Assembly (NCBI GenBank): GCA_030691985.1 | Contig: JAUYDB010000174.1 | Location: 1-6,290, forward strand | Reading direction: 5' to 3' | Source of the DNA: Candidatus Omnitrophota bacterium | Lineage (GTDB): Bacteria; Omnitrophota; Gorgyraeia; 2-01-FULL-45-10 | Length of the DNA stretch: 6,290 nucleotides | In this document: positions 1 to 5,120 of the stretch, in pieces | Layout of the letters: the number at the start of each line of letters is the position of its first letter | Position numbering within the stretch: position 1 is the stretch's first letter | Position numbers and translations under genes: made by a program | Notes under the pieces: model-generated | Told to the model about the DNA's origin: nothing | The model's database searches: none | The model's input: the letters and a program-made list of their open reading frames with translations, nothing else

Positions 1-795
1 GAACAATTAGAAACTCTCAAGCAACGAACTTTCTATGGCAGAGAAAAAGATAATGTTATTTATCCCATTGCTTTGGCGAATCTTATACTGCATGGGATTG
101 ATGACCCACATCTCTGGCATGGCAATACTCTTACTGGTGCAGAAACATACGGAGGTTTATTCTTAGGTGCGCCGCAACAATATGATGTAATGCTTATGAA
201 TCCGCCCTTTGGCGGGAAGGAAGGGAAAGACGCACAGACGCGTTTTGCTTATAAAACCAGATCAACCCAGGTATTATTTTTGCAACACGTTATCAATAGT
301 CTAAAGGCCGGTGGTCGTTGCGGCATAGTTTTAGATGAGGGGGTTCTATTTGGGAATAATGAAGCAGCATTTGTCCAGGTTAAGCGTAAGCTCCTTAACG
401 ATTGCGATTTATGGTGTATTGTAAGTCTTCCCGGTGGGGTATTTACTTCAGCAGGCGCAAGCGTAAAAACAAACCTTCTATTTTTTACTAAAGGCAAACC
501 TACCGAGAAGATCTGGTATTACGATTTGTCGGGTATTAAAGTCTTAAAAAGAACACCTCTTATCCTGGCTCATTTTGAAGAGTTTTTCAAGCTACTGCTT
601 ACTCGCGCTGGTAGTGATCGCAGCTGGACCGTTACAAGAGGTGAGATTGAGAAGAGAAAATTTGACTTAAAGGCTGTAAATCCTAACGCAAAGAGTACAG
701 AAGATATGCGCACGCCAGAGGAGTTGCTATCGATCATAGAGCAGAAGGGCCGAGAGGTTACCGAGATTGTGCAGCAGTTGAAGACTAAGAAGTAA
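1..795 (+). CDS. hsdM: Type I restriction-modification DNA methyltransferase subunit (HsdM), C-terminal part, cut by window start
   Basis: HsdM is the adenine-N6 methyltransferase subunit of type I restriction-modification enzymes; it transfers methyl groups from SAM to target DNA in complex with the specificity subunit HsdS. The reading frame is open from base 1, so the gene starts upstream; a TTG at 73 is internal, not a start. Visible order: the YGREKD...YPIALANLILHGI segment typical of HsdM after SAM-binding motif I (residues 11-32), then catalytic motif IV NPPF at window residues 67-70, then a segment with GGVF and LLFFTKG resembling the conserved C-terminal half, and a charged helical tail ending KTKK. 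264 residues are present, roughly half of a usual HsdM. Motif I (FxGxG) is outside the window. No HsdS follows; a 205 bp spacer and a DUF262 gene come next. Assignment to the N6-adenine DNA methylase family is firm; the type I label is likely, not proven. Confidence 0.9.
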   Translation, partial: EQLETLKQRTFYGREKDNVIYPIALANLILHGIDDPHLWHGNTLTGAETYGGLFLGAPQQYDVMLMNPPFGGKEGKDAQTRFAYKTRSTQVLFLQHVINSLKAGGRCGIVLDEGVLFGNNEAAFVQVKRKLLNDCDLWCIVSLPGGVFTSAGASVKTNLLFFTKGKPTEKIWYYDLSGIKVLKRTPLILAHFEEFFKLLLTRAGSDRSWTVTRGEIEKRKFDLKAVNPNAKSTEDMRTPEELLSIIEQKGREVTEIVQQLKTKK

Positions 796-1000
796 AGAAA
801 GCCCTGTGTTTAAACAAACGACCGATTATTTAGAATGAAAAGATTAAGCACAAAATAGCGCGGTTATCATAGGGGAGGATTATTTGGTGAGCTATTACGC
901 GTCAAATAGGGAAAGCACCGCGTAGCGTAGCGGAGTGTCCCGAAGGGGTATGTCCCCAAAAAAGCAGAATAGACGAGATTCTAACAAGGGAGATGAATAA
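796..1000. other. Spacer between hsdM and the DUF262 gene
   Basis: About 200 bp without a convincing full gene. It holds a strong Shine-Dalgarno-like AGGGGAGG (871-878) with a TTG (884) and an in-phase GTG (887) after it, but that frame stops at 923-925 after 13-14 codons, inside the GC-rich hairpin element listed separately. This could be the residual 5' end of a lost gene, for example an hsdS, or chance. The ribosome-binding site of the next gene (GGGAG, 988-992) lies at its end. I see no convincing promoter or U-tract terminator. Confidence 0.5.
909..956. repeat. GC-rich hairpin element with a CCCGAAGGG core (REP-like)
   Basis: Several short complementary segments overlap here: GGGA (909-912) with TCCC (938-941), CAC (916-918) with GTG (935-937), CCGC (918-921) with GCGG (930-933), then CCC-GAA-GGG (939-947), or alternatively GGGG (945-948) with CCCC (954-957). 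The GTAGCGTA stretch between CCGC and GCGG forms the first loop. The CCCGAAGGG 9-mer recurs exactly at 4662-4670 in the folded element upstream of the transposase, so the two may belong to one family of dispersed palindromic elements. No U-run follows, so it is not a standard terminator. Function unknown. Confidence 0.45.
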
Positions 1001-2713
1001 ATGGATATACAGCCGAACCAGCGAATCTACGATGTGGTAAAGATTATCAAGCAGGATGGATTCAAGATACCAAATATACAGCGAGGATATGAGTGGGATA
1101 CGGACAGGATCATTAAGCTGTTCGATTCTGTAATGAGAGGGTATCCGATCGGCGCACTGATGATATGGAACCCACCGAAGGATGTCCTGGAAGAGATCAG
1201 GGCGCGCAAATTCGTTGATAATTATGATCCGGCAGCCGATTACCTGACAGATACTGTTCATCCGGGAAGCACGGGGGCATACTTTCTGGTGTTGGATGGA
1301 CAACAAAGGTTGCAGTCACTGTTCCTCGGGTTCTTCGGCAGCTATAATGGAGAACGGCTCTATTTTAAATCGGACTATGTCCTGACTGAAAGTGCGGAAA
1401 ATGAAAACTACGCATTTGAGTTCCTGACAGCAGATGAAGCAAAAGAACGCCCAGAAATGGTGCATATATCCGATATAATAAATATAAACAACAAAACAAA
1501 GTTCGATTTTGTAAAAAAACTGCTGGAGAAATTGACGGCGAATATCGAGGATAAAGATACGAAAATAGCAATTCATGAGGACAAGCAGGCGGTAATTCAT
1601 CAAAACATAGATCTATTCATTGAAAAATTCAATATAATACAGTCATTGCTGTTCGAGATCGTGGAAAAAGACCTCGACTATGAAAGCGTACTGGAGGTAT
1701 TCGAAAGGGTCAATAGCGGCGGGATGGTGTTAAGCCGGTCCGACCTGCTGTTCTGCACCCTTAAGCTGAAGATGCAGGAGATGGAGGAGAAGTTCACCGA
1801 TACCATAAACTCTATAAATCATGGCTACAGGTATAATTTTGACACGGATTTCATTATCAAGGCAAGCCTGGTGATATTTGACCAGAAAGCGGAATACTCG
1901 GTTAAGAAGCTGAAGGACGAAGCTTTCGTCGCGGCCCTGCGGACCAGATACGATCAGATGAGCACATGCCTGCGGCAGTTGCTTGCCTGGGTGGAGGATG
2001 TAGCCAAAATAAAATGCAGCAGGTTCCTGAGAAGCAAAGCCGCGTTAATCCCGATTCTGGACTACATGATGCAATCCGGGAAGCATGACAAGCCGGAAGG
2101 GCCGAACAGCAATTTTATGAAAGAGTATCTGTACATGTCGTTCTTCAGGCGATTGTTCTCCAGGGGTCAGGATGCGGTTCTCGACCAGATGCATAATATA
2201 ATTTCCGAAGAGGTAAAGAAGGATAAGGCGCATTTTCCGATTGAGAAGATCCGGGAATTTATGGTGAAGAGGCAAAAATTGCCATACATAATCGAGGAGC
2301 ACTATTATAATACTGACGCCGAGCTGATCCTGAATATCGTTGACGGCGGAGTTTTCCAGATAGACCCGGCTGACCCCAAGGCCCACTCTAAGGATCTGAA
2401 ACTGGAAGTTGATCATATATTTCCGCGGACGCCGCTTACCAGGGATTTTGGCATAGCAGATAAGGATGTCGACCACCTGGGAAATTACAGATTGGTTGTA
2501 TTGCCTATCAATAGACGAAAAAATGCGAAAGTCCCGACAGAGTCGATGTCCTTCTATGGAGATAAAATCGGCGGTATCGAGAGCGCTTATAATGATGCAA
2601 TCAAGAGCATGGAAAGTAAATCTATTGACGACTTTCGGAAGGATTTCATTAAATTCAGAGACGGTCGCTATAACGAGATAAAAAGGGATATAAAGGAATT
2701 TCTTCCGATTTAA
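1001..2713 (+). CDS. GmrSD-like DUF262/DUF1524 (HNH-type) protein, probable NTP-dependent restriction nuclease
   Basis: 570 aa, apparently complete. The N-terminal DUF262 domain (a ParB/sulfiredoxin-like nucleotide-binding fold) shows IQRGYEW at 26-32, the GYPIGALMIW segment at 47-56 and the diagnostic VLDGQQRL at 97-104, followed by VFERVNSGG at 233-241, a conserved family motif. A helical middle region leads to the C-terminal DUF1524 HNH-like nuclease: VDHIFP at 470-475 (probable catalytic H472), LGNY at 493-496 and LPINRRKNAK at 501-510 (N504, K507). This order matches fused GmrS-GmrD type IV enzymes, which cut modified DNA using NTP hydrolysis, and related phage-defence proteins such as SspE and BrxU. 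The start is supported by GGGAG at 988-992, 8 nt before ATG. It sits downstream of hsdM, consistent with a defence island. Target modification and NTP preference cannot be read from the sequence. All key motifs seem intact. Confidence 0.9.
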   Translation: MDIQPNQRIYDVVKIIKQDGFKIPNIQRGYEWDTDRIIKLFDSVMRGYPIGALMIWNPPKDVLEEIRARKFVDNYDPAADYLTDTVHPGSTGAYFLVLDGQQRLQSLFLGFFGSYNGERLYFKSDYVLTESAENENYAFEFLTADEAKERPEMVHISDIININNKTKFDFVKKLLEKLTANIEDKDTKIAIHEDKQAVIHQNIDLFIEKFNIIQSLLFEIVEKDLDYESVLEVFERVNSGGMVLSRSDLLFCTLKLKMQEMEEKFTDTINSINHGYRYNFDTDFIIKASLVIFDQKAEYSVKKLKDEAFVAALRTRYDQMSTCLRQLLAWVEDVAKIKCSRFLRSKAALIPILDYMMQSGKHDKPEGPNSNFMKEYLYMSFFRRLFSRGQDAVLDQMHNIISEEVKKDKAHFPIEKIREFMVKRQKLPYIIEEHYYNTDAELILNIVDGGVFQIDPADPKAHSKDLKLEVDHIFPRTPLTRDFGIADKDVDHLGNYRLVVLPINRRKNAKVPTESMSFYGDKIGGIESAYNDAIKSMESKSIDDFRKDFIKFRDGRYNEIKRDIKEFLPI

Positions 2714-2832
2714 TCGAGTGCGCCAGACTCCAAATCAAAAATAGATGAACCTTAAAAAGGAACTCCGCATATTCTTAGGCTTCTTCATAACAGGGATTCT
2801 AGCCTTTTGAGATTAGGCGCGGAGAGGACTAT
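2714..2832. other. Intergenic leader before the three-gene coupled cluster
   Basis: 119 bp. The ribosome-binding site of the next gene is GCGGAGAGG (2819-2827). Its GCGGAG is an exact complement of CTCCGC at 2763-2768, so the leader could fold to hide the site, though the 50-nt loop and 6-bp stem make this only a possibility. A weak AGGCT (2777-2781)/AGCCT (2801-2805) pair followed by TTTT is nested within. I see no convincing promoter. Confidence 0.3.
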
Positions 2833-3084
2833 ATGCAAAATAATAATTCCTTTAATCCAATAGCTACTACGAGAGAAAAGCGTGCATGGCATAGATGCAA
2901 TATAAAGCTTCTTGCTTCAATTAAAGAAAAAATTCACAATAACCATGAACTTACCGAGCCGGAGCGCAGGGTTCTGCTTAAGATTAGAGATCTGATTGAT
3001 AAAAAGGCGAATATTTCAGCTAGTGAAATAGGAGCGCTTCTTCACCATCTGGGCGATGAGGATTTTCGTGGAGAATTAGGATGA
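2833..3084 (+). CDS. Hypothetical 83 aa protein, first gene of a coupled trio
   Basis: I do not recognise this family. It is a small, charged, soluble and probably mostly helical protein with no membrane segment or signal peptide. The N-terminal third is basic and carries one isolated Cys (C22, in WHRCN). The second half has two helix-like stretches, roughly 40-56 (LTEPERRVLLKIRDLID) and 62-72 (SASEIGALLHH), followed by an acidic end. The start is supported by GGAGAGG at 2821-2827, 5 nt before ATG. Its TGA overlaps the ATG of the next gene in an ATGA junction, so translation of the two is probably coupled and the products may act together. Codon-like structure, a good ribosome-binding site and tight packing make it a real gene; function is unknown. 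Confidence 0.75.
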   Translation: MQNNNSFNPIATTREKRAWHRCNIKLLASIKEKIHNNHELTEPERRVLLKIRDLIDKKANISASEIGALLHHLGDEDFRGELG

Positions 3085-3539
3085 ACCGCTTTAACGGCAA
3101 TATGACTATATTAAACCGTATATATGCCGAGTGTGAACGGACTAAAAGCACCACAGAAGTTGGCCCCGATCACTATAAGTCGTTCTTAAAATTGAATCCT
3201 AAAGGGATGGAATTATTGATAAAGGTTATCTTAGTAGATCGCGCAGATTCGATAAATAAAATGGTGGCATCCGGAACGTTCTTCAAAGACGATAATGCCT
3301 TCTATAAATATATAACAGATTATTTGGAGATGATAATACTTGGCATGCTTGGCGTCAATGAGAGTAAAAAACTTGTATTTTCAAAACCTATCGGCCATCC
3401 CCCTGATCCTAAAACTGAGGTTGAGCTTGACAAGAAGATTAAAGATTCAATACCAATTATTGAGAAGGTGGTCCAGGCAAGTCTCCGTAGGCAAGGTGAG
3501 CAGGAGTACGCTAAAGGAGAAAAGATAGTTAATGGCTAA
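3081..3539 (+). CDS. Hypothetical 152 aa protein, second gene of a coupled trio
   Basis: Unrecognised protein. It starts at the ATGA overlap with the preceding gene and ends overlapping the next small gene by 8 bp (ATGGCTAA). The sequence looks soluble and largely helical: a middle region rich in aliphatic residues (MELLIKVILVDRADSINKM, about 43-61, and YITDYLEMIILGMLGV, about 78-93) could form a helical core, then a proline-containing break (GHPPDP, about 106-111) and a charged C-terminal helix. No catalytic signature, zinc motif or signal peptide is visible. The hydrophobic stretches are interrupted by charged residues and are short for membrane spans. Being sandwiched between an 83 aa and a 42 aa protein with coupled translation suggests a small complex or a regulator/effector set, but that is inference only. 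Confidence 0.75.
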   Translation: MNRFNGNMTILNRIYAECERTKSTTEVGPDHYKSFLKLNPKGMELLIKVILVDRADSINKMVASGTFFKDDNAFYKYITDYLEMIILGMLGVNESKKLVFSKPIGHPPDPKTEVELDKKIKDSIPIIEKVVQASLRRQGEQEYAKGEKIVNG

Positions 3540-3660
3540 ACAGCTTACCACAAGACGGCAAAAAGACATATCAAGGTTATTGCGAGAAAAGAAACAGGCG
3601 TATTCGGATAAATTGAAGAGTCAGCAGAGCAGACGACCAAAGAAGATATATGCAACCTAA
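3532..3660 (+). CDS. Small very basic 42 aa protein, third gene of a coupled trio
   Basis: A 42-codon frame starting at ATG 3532, overlapping the end of the preceding gene by 8 bp, and ending TAA at 3658-3660. It reads MAKQLTTRRQKDISRL..., ending PKKIYAT. About a third of residues are Lys or Arg with hardly any acidic ones, so the peptide could bind nucleic acid, but no known fold or motif is visible. A GGAG at 3516-3519 lies 12 nt before the ATG, a little far. Evidence for a real gene is the coupling-type overlap, the ribosome-binding site and the gap it fills before the next start. A chance frame cannot be excluded. Confidence 0.5.
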   Translation: MAKQLTTRRQKDISRLLREKKQAYSDKLKSQQSRRPKKIYAT

Positions 3661-3696
3661 AATCAAGAAAATCATAGCGAGAGAAGGGCTATCAAT

Positions 3697-4230
3697 ATGA
3701 AAAAATGTCCGTATTGTGCAGAAGAGATTCAAGACGATGCTATTAAATGCAAGCATTGCGGAGAGATGTTAGATAAACAGACAAGTACGGCAAGAAAAGA
3801 GACTGTAAAAACGCTTAAGGAGAAAACGCTTAAGGAGGTAAAGCCAGCGCTAATAAGTTATTTAGGATTTTCTACGATAATTATACTCGTTGCCCTTCCT
3901 TTTATTATAGGGCTAGGATATTTTTTAATTGCTGGGATATTTTTTATTACTGTGTCTTCAATGCATAGAGAAAGCATACTATACACGATTACAAACAGGC
4001 GGGTGAGGACAACGAGGGGGATTTTAGGAAATAGAATTGAAGAGATAGATATTGCCCATATAAGAAATATCTATTTACGGCAAGGTTTTTCCGCTAAAGT
4101 ATTCGGATATGGAGATGTCCTTATTGGTACAGCAGGGACGGCGGGATATGAGATAATCATAAAGAATATAGAGCACCCGCAAGATATTATGACCCTGATT
4201 AAAAACTTACAAAAAAGAACAAAAGAGTAA
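3697..4230 (+). CDS. Zinc-ribbon, two-TM membrane protein with bacterial PH (bPH2/YdbS-like) domain
   Basis: 177 aa. The N-terminus is a zinc ribbon (CPYC at 4-7, CKHC at 18-21; four Cys could bind one zinc). After a charged linker (about 28-49) comes a hydrophobic block at about 51-88 (ALISYLGF...FFITVSS) long enough for two membrane-spanning helices joined by a short turn, and then a C-terminal bacterial PH-like domain of the YdbS/DUF304 type (about 92-172; YTITNRRVRTTRGILG, IEEIDIAHIRNIYLRQ, FGYGDVLIGT). Zinc ribbon plus bPH2 is a familiar arrangement of inner-membrane proteins of uncertain role; the soluble parts probably face the cytoplasm. GAAGGG at 3683-3688 precedes ATG. The linker contains a perfect 15-bp tandem duplication giving KTLKE twice (38-47). 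The biochemical role in this locus is unknown. Confidence 0.85.
   Translation: MKKCPYCAEEIQDDAIKCKHCGEMLDKQTSTARKETVKTLKEKTLKEVKPALISYLGFSTIIILVALPFIIGLGYFLIAGIFFITVSSMHRESILYTITNRRVRTTRGILGNRIEEIDIAHIRNIYLRQGFSAKVFGYGDVLIGTAGTAGYEIIIKNIEHPQDIMTLIKNLQKRTKE
3808..3837 (+). repeat. Perfect 15-bp tandem duplication inside the bPH2 gene
   Basis: AAAACGCTTAAGGAG occurs twice head to tail (3808-3822 and 3823-3837). The unit is a multiple of three, so the frame is kept and the linker gains a repeated KTLKE. It looks like a recent slippage duplication in a charged segment before the membrane helices. It may vary between strains. Confidence 0.9.
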
Positions 4231-4270
4231 GCCTTGAGATTTTGTTGCTGAGATAACGGAGGTTATTTAT

Positions 4271-4459
4271 ATGGCAAATATACCGGGGCGTCAACCAGAC
4301 ATAAAGCATTGTCCTAAGTGCAAGGCTGATTTAAAAAATGTGCCGAGAGGAGAAATGAAGTCAAGGGTTGTCGGTAGAGATGGCTCTGTGCCTAGATATA
4401 CCCATACATATGATTGTAAAAGTTGCAGCACGCGATTTGAGATTAACCAACATAGATAG
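4271..4459 (+). CDS. Small zinc-ribbon protein (62 aa)
   Basis: 62 aa with two CxxC knuckles: CPKC at 14-17 and CKSC at 49-52, separated by 31 residues, a layout typical of zinc-ribbon folds that bind one zinc through four cysteines. Between them is a basic segment (MKSRVVGRDGSVPRY) and a THTYDC strand leading to the second knuckle. No other domain is present. A strong GGAGG at 4258-4262 lies 8 nt before ATG. It follows the bPH2 gene by 40 bp, so they may be co-transcribed. Small proteins of this type can be RNA/DNA-binding or accessory proteins; no specific family name can be given. Confidence 0.75.
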   Translation: MANIPGRQPDIKHCPKCKADLKNVPRGEMKSRVVGRDGSVPRYTHTYDCKSCSTRFEINQHR

Positions 4460-4515
4460 AAGCTTAATCATTTTGGGCAGTAAAGACGCTAAAGGAGAAA
4501 TGATAAGGAGGTTCC

Positions 4516-4626
4516 ATGGAAGAAACATTGATTAAATTCTTAAAAGGTTCTAATGGTCACCCAGCAAATCTGCTACACTGTCACAGATTTGAGAAAGAAG
4601 TTTACTCGAAGTCCTTTCTTGGGTAA
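4516..4626 (+). pseudogene. 5' remnant of a gene interrupted by the insertion sequence
   Basis: A near-ideal Shine-Dalgarno AGGAGG (4506-4511) lies 4 nt before ATG 4516, and the frame begins MEETLIKFLKG.... It runs 36 codons to TAA at 4624-4626, but from about codon 13 it is inside the left inverted-repeat region of the IS3-type element (4556-4620), so only about MEETLIKFLKGSN is likely host-derived. The rest of the gene should lie to the right of the element, outside the window. The original protein cannot be identified from 13 residues. The ribosome-binding site also places the IS downstream of an active gene start, so the chromosomal transcript probably reads into the element. Confidence 0.5.
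4556..4620 (+). repeat. Left inverted repeat of the IS element (imperfect)
   Basis: Pairs with 6230-6286. Best block is AGTTTACTCGAA (4599-4610), then GTCC (4611-4614), which aligns after a 4-nt gap with the right copy. The outer block starting GTCACCCAGC matches 13 of 17 positions without gaps. A perfect 8-bp palindrome, CAAATCTG (4565-4572) and CAGATTTG (4584-4591), sits within it and could form a hairpin in read-through transcripts. Confidence 0.6.
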
Positions 4627-4641
4627 AGTAGTAGCCGTAGT

Positions 4642-4728
4642 ATTGTGGAGAGTGTGGGCAACCCGAAGGGTTGTCCAAGCGATGTGGGTAATCCGAAGGA
4701 TTAGCCACAGAGCGTCACTATCCACAAT
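4642..4728 (+). repeat. Three-way-junction element: outer stem enclosing two GAA-loop hairpins
   Basis: The outer stem is ATTGTGGAGAGTG (4642-4654) against CACTATCCACAAT (4716-4728), 12 of 13 paired. Inside, hairpin 1 is 4655-4677: ten pairs including one G-T, closed by CCC-GAA-GGG. Hairpin 2 is 4684-4708: ten of eleven pairs, closed by TCC-GAA-GGA. Short linkers AGCGAT and AGAGCGT separate the arms. The two arms have the same design but different sequences, so pairing rather than primary sequence seems kept. It lies in the leader of orfA, 36 bp before its ATG. It could act as RNA in the transposase message or as a DNA cruciform/REP-like element; neither can be decided here. Confidence 0.8.
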
Positions 4729-4764
4729 TTAAACCGGCGAATCTCAAAGAGAAAGGAACATAAC

Positions 4765-5115
4765 ATGACTCAAGATACAGTAAATATCGGCAGCGAAGGC
4801 AATATCGACGCGAAGAGGCGTAAAAATCTATCCGCCCATGAAAAATGGCAGATATTCTTAGAAACTACCGCCAAGGATGCTCCCGTAGGCGAGATATTAA
4901 GGCGCAACGGCCTTTATTCCTCGGACCTGACCAAGATACGCAAGCAGGTGGAGTCCGGGGCGCTGCAGGAGCTTGGACGGAAAAAGTACTCAAAGAAGCC
5001 ATATCAGATCTCGCGTGATGAGTACGATAAAATAAAGGCCGAGCTGACGGCTAAAGAGAAAGCCCTCGCTCAAATGAGCGAGGAATATCTTATTTTAAAA
5101 AAAAGAACGGATTAG
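4765..5115 (+). CDS. IS3-type transposase OrfA (HTH DNA-binding and coiled-coil protein)
   Basis: 116 aa. OrfA of IS3-type elements binds the inverted repeats and dimerises or multimerises through a C-terminal coiled coil; on its own it often regulates transposition. Residues about 20-62 form the HTH: LSAHEKWQIFLETT, then PVGEILRRNGLYSSDLTKIRKQ, the usual GLYSSxLxxxRKQ signature. A basic linker (71-79) leads to a charged helix at 84-112 suited to a coiled coil (IKAELTAKEKALAQMSEEYLILKK). The start is supported by AAAGGA at 4752-4757, 7 nt before ATG. The stop (5113-5115) comes just after an A8 run, and orfB lies in the -1 frame, so part of translation probably continues into OrfAB. Confidence 0.9.
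   Translation: MTQDTVNIGSEGNIDAKRRKNLSAHEKWQIFLETTAKDAPVGEILRRNGLYSSDLTKIRKQVESGALQELGRKKYSKKPYQISRDEYDKIKAELTAKEKALAQMSEEYLILKKRTD
5097..5104 (+). promoter_or_regulatory. A8 slippery tract, probable programmed -1 frameshift site between orfA and orfB
   Basis: Eight A residues lie 8 nt before the orfA stop. In the orfA phase the heptamer 5097-5103 reads A AAA AAA, a standard X XXY YYZ slippery site. The orfB phase is open upstream of its ATG through this tract (…F K K K N G L G L then M), so a -1 slip yields an OrfA-OrfB fusion, the active transposase in IS3 elements. An A8 run could also give transcriptional slippage with the same effect. A downstream stimulatory structure was not identified. 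Confidence 0.75.
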
Positions 5116-5120
5116 GATTA

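Noticed and set aside
249..497. Antisense open frame opposite hsdM
   Set aside because: The + strand encodes conserved methyltransferase sequence; the antisense product has no recognisable features.
807..816. TGTTTAAACA, a perfect 10-bp palindrome after hsdM, considered as a regulator site or terminator
   Set aside because: Too short and AT-rich to stand out from chance; no loop, no U-run after it, and no second copy.
945..966. GGGG-TATGT-CCCC followed by A6, considered as a terminator
   Set aside because: On the + strand it is followed by A rather than T, and on the - strand the T-run precedes the stem, so it fits neither direction.
902..1306. Antisense open frame (134 codons) opposite the start of the DUF262 gene
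   Set aside because: It overlaps a clear family member on the + strand, lacks a ribosome-binding site and shows no recognisable protein features.
2045..2476. Antisense open frame (143 codons) opposite the 3' part of the DUF262 gene
   Set aside because: Shadow of a well-supported coding region; no supporting signals.
2777..2809. AGGCT/AGCCT plus TTTT as a terminator after the DUF262 gene
   Set aside because: Only five pairs around a 19-nt loop; too weak.
4642..4728. Paired repeats considered as a CRISPR array or tRNA-like gene
   Set aside because: The two arms differ in sequence and lack regular spacers. There is no acceptor/CCA end or T-loop sequence and no nearby cas gene.
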